Assembly: GCA_014529385.2 (NCBI GenBank)
Contig: CM043960.1
Location: 79,819,332-79,883,331 of the forward strand
DNA: 64,000 bases
From: Adiantum capillus-veneris
Lineage: Eukaryota > Streptophyta > Polypodiopsida > Polypodiales > Pteridaceae
Reading direction: 5' to 3'
The position numbers and the translations under genes were made by a program. The notes beneath the pieces were generated by a model. It was not told the DNA's origin. It saw only the letters and a program-made list of their open reading frames with translations, and searched no databases. Each line of letters starts with the position of its first letter. Positions within the stretch are counted from its first letter, which is position 1. Shown one piece after another: positions 57,692 through 64,000 of the stretch.

Positions 57692-59250
57692 TTTTGGCAT
57701 TGTTGTCAAGGATGAGGCCAGTGACCTAAACTAGGGAAAAAACTCAGTTATCACTAGGATTGTCCAAAAAAATCCCCTAGGTTTTTCTAGAGTACAAAAA
57801 CCATCTGTAAGAAACCACACAGTTGAGGTGTGTCTATTTCAGCTCTGTAGAGGGTCGAATTCACCGAAGACCGTTAGGCTTAGATTAGGTCACTTTTTAG
57901 CTGGATAGCTTGGACTATGTTAGAGTCTAAGGATTGATGCACTATTCAAGAAAACAACATAGAAAAACCAATGTTGGTGGACATTATCCACTACCTTTTG
58001 GCTGATGTGATTAGTAGGGTAAGTAGGATTCAAGGAAGGTTTCCAATCTATCTCACTCTTTGAATTGAAATCACTTTACTTGCAAAAAGCTTCAAAATTT
58101 TTAGGTACGGGACTCATAAGGTGAGTTCAAAACTGCAAAATAGCATTTTTGGTCATCAATAAACTTGAAAAAGCTATAACAACCCACAGGTAAGTCAAAA
58201 ATCCACTTTCAAGTAAACTTGCAAAGTTCATCCAAAATTCAACTTATTATCTCCCCAATGATAGATTCATGCAAAAGTGGATAAAAGTGATTGTATCAGC
58301 TAGTATAAGAGCTGAGCCATCAAAGTCGCAAAAAAGTTCAGATTCTGTCATGTATGTTGTACATAGTAAGCGCTTTTTTTCTCCTGCTTGAAACTGAACT
58401 TTTTTCACATGAGCGGCTTGTTTGGGTGATAAGTTGAAGGCACAAGTGATTACAACTCCATTTGGGTATCAAATTGGGGCAAAATAGTCCTTTCTATGAA
58501 CATTTAGGCAACTAAAGGGGAAAACACTTGAAATTGAATAGAACTTGACCAAACCTCTTGACAGGTCTTTAAACACCTTCATGCAACTATGGGAGGTGAA
58601 AGATTGGAAAAAAGTGCAAAAAATTGCCACCTAGATATTAAGCATGATTAATATCTAGGAGGCTAAAAAAGCAAGAATTTGAACTTTTTTCAACTCCACT
58701 AGTATCAGCATAGTATAAGGAGGCTCTGCTTCAAGATTGGTAGAATTTGGACTTGTAAGTTGTCAGATAGGCTCATAAATCTTTGAAACCAAAGTGCAGA
58801 CACAAAAATTGGCTTAGAAACCTCAAAATTGAACCAAACTTCATTAAACTTGATTTGTGGCTTTATTAGAGTGTATACAACCAGTACAAGCCAGAAAAGT
58901 TGAAATATGATTTCATTTTGATTTTTGGAGATAATAAGCATGCTTAATATCTCCTATCCTAAAAATTGAACTTTTGCAAGTTTTTTCAAAGGGAATTAGG
59001 TCTAGGGAAGTAATATAATGCTTGGAAGAAGTTTCAACCAATTTGGACATCATTTGACTTGCATGACCACTAAATTTGCATGTAAAACTACCAGATATAG
59101 AAACTATTGGGATTGAGACAAAATTGAGAAAAAGTTGAAATAACCTCATTTAGGGATTAATTATTAAGAACATACTTGATCAGTGTGGACAAGAATAAGT
59201 GCAAAATTGTCATTTTTTGGCCTAGTAAATAATAAGCGCGCTTATTATTT
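57339..59250. repeat. Palindromes in the element B LTR/leader
   Basis: Clear palindromes: 58631-58658 (CTAGATATTAAGCATG then ATTAATATCTAG, near-perfect), 58927-58954 (GGAGATAATAAGCA then TGCTTAATATCTCC, near-perfect) and 59227-59250 (AAATAATAAGCG and its exact reverse complement, perfect 24 bp). Degenerate or half copies: 57339-57358, 58361-58382 and about 59157-59180. The shared core is ATAATAAGC-[GA]-CGCTTATTAT-like. Confidence 0.82.
57695..57713 (+). promoter_or_regulatory. Degenerate primer-binding site of element B
   Basis: Reads TGGCATTGTTGTCAAGGAT. It differs from the usual Asp-type TGGCGCCGTTGCCGGGGAT at six positions, all C-to-T or G-to-A changes, as expected after methylation and deamination. 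Confidence 0.65.
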
Positions 59251-59648
59251 TCAACTAGCCAAAGAGTCAAATTTGAATTTTATTTTTTTTGTAGATAGTT
59301 GATAGGCACCTTAAACAACTAGCCTAGCAAGTTTTAAGTCATTTGGACATTGTTTGTTATCTAAAGTTGAGTTTTCTAGAATTGAAGGTTGTAGATTGAC
59401 ATTGTGGTGGCTATTTTGATAGAACTGAAGCAAAAATTTGCATGGAGAGTTCTTGTACATTATTGCTGTGATCACTAAACTAACTTATACGTTCTTGATT
59501 TCACACAAGAATTGGGAATAGCTTGGGAAATTTCTAGATTAAAGTTACAACACCTAAAACGAGTTGTTATTGGTACTGAAGGCCAGGTATTCATTCTCCC
59601 CATTACAAAGTTCAAGTCTTTATGTACCTAAGGTCATGCTGATTTGTC

Positions 59649-61914
59649 GTGAATCAATGCTATAATAGAGAGACTGAGAGTAGAGTATATACAAAAGAAA
59701 GAGTAAACCAATGGATTCCTTTAGAGACTATAGCGAAAGAAGTGCCAAACACTTACTTCGACTCAAGTTCTGAGATTTCTTCCTTCTCAACACAATCAAG
59801 GACTAAAACCTTTCTCAGGGTCAAGCGCAATTTGACCTTCTATGATAACACTTACAAGTATGGAGCTAAATTTTACTTGGATCCTAACGAGGAGTATGTG
59901 ATAAGGCTAGATGACCATACATTTGAGTTTGAAGAGGAGGTTAGGGCTAATAAGAAAGTACCTTCTATATGAACCAAAATGGAGTGCAATACCTCAAACT
60001 ACAAAATCCTGACATTGTAGATCGATGGGGATTAGAAGGTGATACTTTGATTCCAACCATGGTCGTAAAAGAGGGACCACCAATGTTAGAGTTAGAAGGG
60101 TACTACCTGATAGATAGCAAACCTTTGAAGTGTATACATATCAACAACCCATAGATTGGAATTTACTATTGGGAGGATAACAATGTCACAGATTTGATTT
60201 GGATTACCCATGCCAAACCTGGGCAGCTAACACCCTTGAAAGTCATGTATATTTTCAAGATACGGGAACAAGGCTTAGAATACCTTCTCGCCTATCTCTT
60301 TAGGGATTGTTACAACAACAACGTTGTTATGATGGCTCCGAAGGAAATTGAGCAGATAAAGTACCAAGGATACGCAATCTGAAAAATTATCATGTGTATT
60401 GGACCAGAAAATAAACAGAATTTGGGGCCAAAAAAAAAGAGCATTTGGCAGTATGGCCAATCAACGGGGAAGTAGGGACCAAGGGAGCCACCTCAATGAT
60501 GGAAATTGGGGTAGAGATGCAAAGACCACCATCAACCAAAGGAGAATGGGTCACACCAGGACAAGAAGAGGTCCACATGAGTCACAACTACTAAGAAACT
60601 TGTTTGAAGGCTTAGTGGGAGAAATACTGGCTAAGAGAGTGGGTACAAAACATCACTCTAGAGTCATATCAGCTAATTTTGAAAAATGGGTCAAAAAATA
60701 TAGTGGATCAAGGAATCTGTATGACCATTTAGCAAGATTTAGGAAGGTTTTGAGAGTTGAGCACATAAAAAACTTCCATACTTGATTTGAGTGGTTTGGA
60801 ATGACTTTAGAAGAAAAGGTTTTAACTAGGTTTCAGACCATACCACCTAGATCTATTATTGACCTATCGACATAGCTATGAGATTTGTTGTTGCTTATTT
60901 AAAAATGGGAATCAAATATAGCATTGTATTACGAATCTACAGCTTCAAACAAAAATAGAGAGAAACAATAAGATATTGTGTGTGTCAAATGAGGCAATAC
61001 ATTGACAAATGTTCGGAGTTGGAAATTCCAATCGAGGAGAGACTTGTCGCATTGTTCCTAGAAGGGTTAGTCAACAAAGATTTGCATGTCATTCTGTATA
61101 GTAAGAAACATATGACTTGGAAAGCATGCAGCCTGGATGCAATTGACTTAGGAGATAACTGTGAAATCTTCAATGAAGAAAGCACTGTTAAGGATACTCA
61201 AAGTGAGCAGACCATGTCAGCGCTACCTATCAACGTTATGGAAGACATGCTTAAACGCATGACTGAGATGATGAATAGCATGCAAAGGACGTTGATGCGA
61301 GGTCTACGACAAGGTCCACCACAAGGGCAACCTATGAGACAACTCAAACTAATGAAATGGTGTGCCATCAAAGGAAAAATGGAAAAACCATGAAAAAAAT
61401 GAGTGTTATTATAAGCCTAGATATGACAAAAATGTCCAGTATGTACCAATGAGACAATAGGGGCAATTGATGTATAGATATCCACCTAATGGGACCAATT
61501 CAAAAACAGCTTATGGCTATGGAAAGACCTCAGCTGGTATTAGGTAAGCAGCCACCACTGGTAGTAATCAATGATGTACCAATCAAGTACATGGAGGAGC
61601 GGGTTCTAGTACTAGTCACACCATATCATAAAACAGGTTCAACAGCTGTGAGAATAGAGGACAATTGGTACACTCAATCAGCTCCGGCCATAGTAGAACA
61701 AGTTTATCAGGCACATCCTAGTGCCGCACCAATTTACTTTATGGCAAACCAGGGAGCTAGACCACCCATGAAGCCAATTCCTAAGCTAGGAATAGGGAAT
61801 TGCCATAATTGTGGCTCAAACGACCATTGGAAAAATGATTGTCCAAAGACCGATAAGAAGCTAGACCAATTGAGGCTTGCAGTGTGGTCAAAAAGGCGAA
61901 TATTTTCCCGATGA
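59649..61914 (+). pseudogene. Element B gag fragments with CCHC knuckle
   Basis: Pieces in order: VNQWIPLETIAKE and FYDNTYKYGAKFYLD (59649-59972), MVVKEGPPMLELEGYYLI, GIYYWEDNNVTDLIW, then RVGTKHHSRVISANFEKWVK plus YSGSRNLYDHLARFRKVLRV, which matches element A's VQKWVNIKYSGDKDSRDHVT region. Later RPQLVLGKQPPL matches A's RPQLVLGQQPPL, and GNCHNCGSNDHWKNDCPK is a regular CCHC knuckle. Many stops. The first open frame begins at a GTG, so the true start is unknown. It would have been the particle-forming, RNA-binding protein. Confidence 0.78.
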
Positions 61915-62217
61915 ATGTCCTAGAAATCCCACTAACAAGGGGAAGGCATCCATAAAATCTTTGTACGAAGAATGGGGATCATAGCAATCAAGTTTATCAA
62001 AAGCTTGGACACTTCAAGAATTACCCTCATACATGGGAGAAAATAAGGAAAAATCATTGGTCTGTAAAACCACAAAATTGAATAGGCCAAAGCAGACTTT
62101 GTATGTCTGCAATCGATTATGTCAAATTCTATCTAGTGCAAAATAAGACCACATCTATGGAGTGATTTGTTAAAAAATACGGAAAAGGTGAGATAACAAA
62201 AATATTCATGAAAAACC

Positions 62218-62575
62218 TTGAAGAAATGCACAGGGAAGAAGATTGTTAGATACATGCCCATGAATAAAGTTGAAGATTATTGTGAAGGAAACGAAGGAAA
62301 TATGACCCTTCCAGTACAACCATGGATTTTAGACAACGGGGCAGGTATTGCCATAGCAACAAAAGCAGTCTATGAAGCCTGGAGGAAGCTAGCAATTAAA
62401 CGAACACAAATGAAACTGTAATTGGCAGATGAGCATATTAAGAAACCAGTGGGTTACTAGAAAATGTGATAGTCAAGTCTTGTGGGATTGACTACCAACA
62501 CACTTTTGCCATTGTAGATTTTGGGAAAGAATTGAACTATGAAATCATTTTGGGAAGGGGATATGCACGCTCGCC
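62218..62575 (+). pseudogene. Element B retropepsin fragment
   Basis: Reads WILDNGAGIAIATKAVYEAW (catalytic D-S-G changed to D-N-G), then SCGIDYQHTFAIVDFGKEL and NYEIILGRGYAR. It matches element A's LDSGAGVAIATKEVW, SCGIEYEHTFAVV and YDIILGRPFM. The changed Ser and the stops at 62420 and 62458 show it is dead. The similarity ends at about 62575. Confidence 0.82.
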
Positions 62576-63475
62576 TATCATTAGAGCTATTATGAATGCA
62601 TGTAGATCGACTAAGGGAAACAATGGGCATAGGTTGAGAGTGTCTCTTGCCTGTTTTCTTGTATATAGTAGTAGTTTAGCTAGTAGCACTCACTTATCGG
62701 CACATCAACTTTAAGCGAGATCTTATTGGGGTAAAGGCGTTACGCCTCTGCTCGTAGTCATCTCGCAGTTGGGTGACCGGTTGCCCGCCCACTACACATC
62801 CATTTCTTATTCTTCTTATACCTAAAAAAATAAGGATCTCCTACCATTCTGGAGGATTGCTCCACCCATATGGTTGTGCACTCTTGCTTCTCCCCTTCCT
62901 TGCACGCACCACACTGCATCGCGTACAAATGCATCCACACACTACGTGCACTTTTACATCATTCTCTAGGGGAGACCGGGAAGGCACCTAGCCTCTCGCT
63001 TTGAGAGATATGAAATAGGAGAAGAAATAGAGAGAAAGCATCCACTGACACCAAATTTTATTTTGGATATCTTGAATTCATGGAAATCTGTACAAACAAT
63101 AATCAAATCAACCCTTGATAAACAAACCAACCCTAGTAATCACTAGACTTAAGTAATATGATAGAAAAAGGTTTTGGAATGAGTTGGTCACTTGACACTT
63201 ATTCCAAAGTTAGAGATTTATAGTTAGATGATAGATCTAGTATCAAATTAAATGAACATAATAATATTTCAAAGGAACAAATTGAGAATTCATATAGACA
63301 ATTGAATTGAAATGAAAGACTTTAATGGCATGCGCTATGACAGGTGGAAATGTAGATTTAGATTTATAAACTAGTTCAAAAGCACAAAGTTCAAAAGTAC
63401 AATTGGCACAACGCTTAATCAAGAGTCTTACCAAGCACCGAGCAAACACAAAAATCGAGCGATATCTAGACAAAA

Positions 63476-63478
<3 letters not shown>
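62576..63478. other. No gene recognised
   Basis: Sequence after the break in element B. Short frames only; 62700-63000 is GC-richer, the rest AT-rich. I see no repeat partner in the window. Confidence 0.5.
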
Positions 63479-63517
<39 letters not shown>

Positions 63518-63564
63518 ATAGGAGAAGGAATTATTTGTTGGTTGCATATGGAATTACACGTGGA

Positions 63565-63603
<39 letters not shown>

Positions 63604-63733
63604 AGAGAGATCCATAATCCACACGGAGAGAGAGAGAGAGAGAGAGAAGGAGAGAGATCCATAATCCACAAAGGATATCAGATCCCTCCACGTGTAATTC
63701 CATATGCAACCAACAAATAATTCCTTCTCCTAT

Positions 63734-63765
<32 letters not shown>
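63478..63765. repeat. Large hairpin flanked by (GA)n/(TC)n
   Basis: Left arm (GA)n plus GACCATAGGAGAAGGAATTA to GAATTACACGTGGA (63480-63564); right arm TCCACGTGTAATTCC to CCTATGGTC plus (TC)n (63687-63765). The 51-bp unique part pairs perfectly by eye. The 120-bp loop contains two tandem units of CACGGAGAGAG...AGATCCATAATCCA. Confidence 0.9.
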
Positions 63766-63767
<2 letters not shown>

Positions 63768-63787
63768 CCCCCCCCCCCCCCCCCCCC
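63766..63787 (+). repeat. C22 homopolymer
   Basis: 22 C directly after the (TC)n of the hairpin arm. Confidence 0.95.
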
Positions 63788-63802
63788 GGCCCCGCCCCCC
63801 CT

Positions 63803-64000
63803 CCCTCTTCAATCTCACCATTAAGCTATTAGGCACTCCATTTGGAGTTCATTTTTCCTCGCAATCGTTAGCGATAAAGTAAAACTTTTTGTACATTCAC
63901 TGTGTGCTAATTGCTTCAATTTAGCATCTTTTTGACGTGAATTTTGGGCTTGTTTATCTAATTGATTGTTTTATTTCTTATGTCTATGTGCTAAAAGCCT
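63803..64000 (+). repeat. Dispersed repeat, inverted copy of 20815-21005
   Basis: From CCATTAAGCTATTAGGCACT to GTGCTAAAAGCC, it matches the minus strand of 20815-21005. It runs off the window end. Confidence 0.75.

Larger units (their letters stand above)
56741..62575 (+). mobile_element. Element B: decayed relative of element A (gag-protease type), 3' truncated
   Basis: Plus strand. The presumed 5' LTR (56741-57691) begins TGTTAGCACATAGCTAACA and ends CCCACA. Next comes a degenerate Asp-type primer site, a 1.9-kb leader with palindromes, gag fragments, a CCHC knuckle and a retropepsin, all matching element A in order. It ends soon after ILGRGYAR (about 62575) with no RT and no 3' LTR in the window. 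Very many stops and shifts; it is older than element A. Confidence 0.75.

Overview
The window is nuclear DNA from a land plant with a large, repeat-choked genome. The evidence is plant-type LTR retrotransposons (initiator-Met and Asp-like primer sites, CHROMO-type Ty3/gypsy integrases), a CACTA/En-Spm transposon with a TNP2 transposase and DUF4218/DUF4216-like parts, a plant LINE with a DUF4283-like ORF1, and one KIC/PBP1-like EF-hand gene. I cannot name the species. Nearly all of the 64 kb is transposable elements at different stages of decay, with many (GA)n, (GT)n, polypyrimidine and poly-G tracts.

Layout. 1-9602: a plus-strand Ty3/gypsy element (gypsy-1; RT, RNase H, integrase, chromodomain) interrupted by a young LTR element with no coding capacity (LARD-1, 407-6303, TSD AACCA) and by a solo-LTR-like insert (6870-7587). 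Its 3' LTR begins near 9603. 9950-14000: AT-rich repeats and foldback structures. 15460-18700: a spliced minus-strand gene of at least nine exons, ending in a permuted (beta-class-like) amino-methyltransferase domain, damaged by frameshifts. 18790-19950: a gypsy-2 integrase fragment. About 21060-25740: a minus-strand LINE carrying a MITE and tandem duplications, with a tRNA-like segment at its 5' side. 27538-27957: the KIC-like gene, the only host gene that looks intact.

28977-56740 is a four-level nest. A minus-strand gypsy (gypsy-C) is split by a small LTR element D (31247-55986, TSD GCAAT). D is split by a CACTA transposon (31845-54229, TSD GTG). The CACTA is split by a minus-strand LTR element A (36084-47612, TSD CTCTC). 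The CACTA carries a TNP2 transposase gene, a second ORF, and a twice-copied fragment of an HSPA12/Hsp70-like gene. LTR divergence by eye (D about 8%, A about 4%) agrees with the order of insertion.

The most unusual system is the LTR family represented by element A and a more decayed relative, element B (56741 to about 62575, plus strand). Both encode gag, zinc knuckle and retropepsin, but no reverse transcriptase or integrase can be seen. Element A adds an ORF region with a repeated W-[IV]-P-K motif. Between primer site and gag, each has a long leader containing repeated palindromes of about 24 bp. In A the half-site is AGACATCCTACG, in nine near-perfect copies. In B the palindromes have a different sequence (around AATAAGCGCGCTTATT) but similar length and a similar CG-centred core. 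The palindrome architecture is kept while its sequence has changed, which suggests a functional element (RNA dimerisation/packaging signal or protein-binding array) rather than chance.
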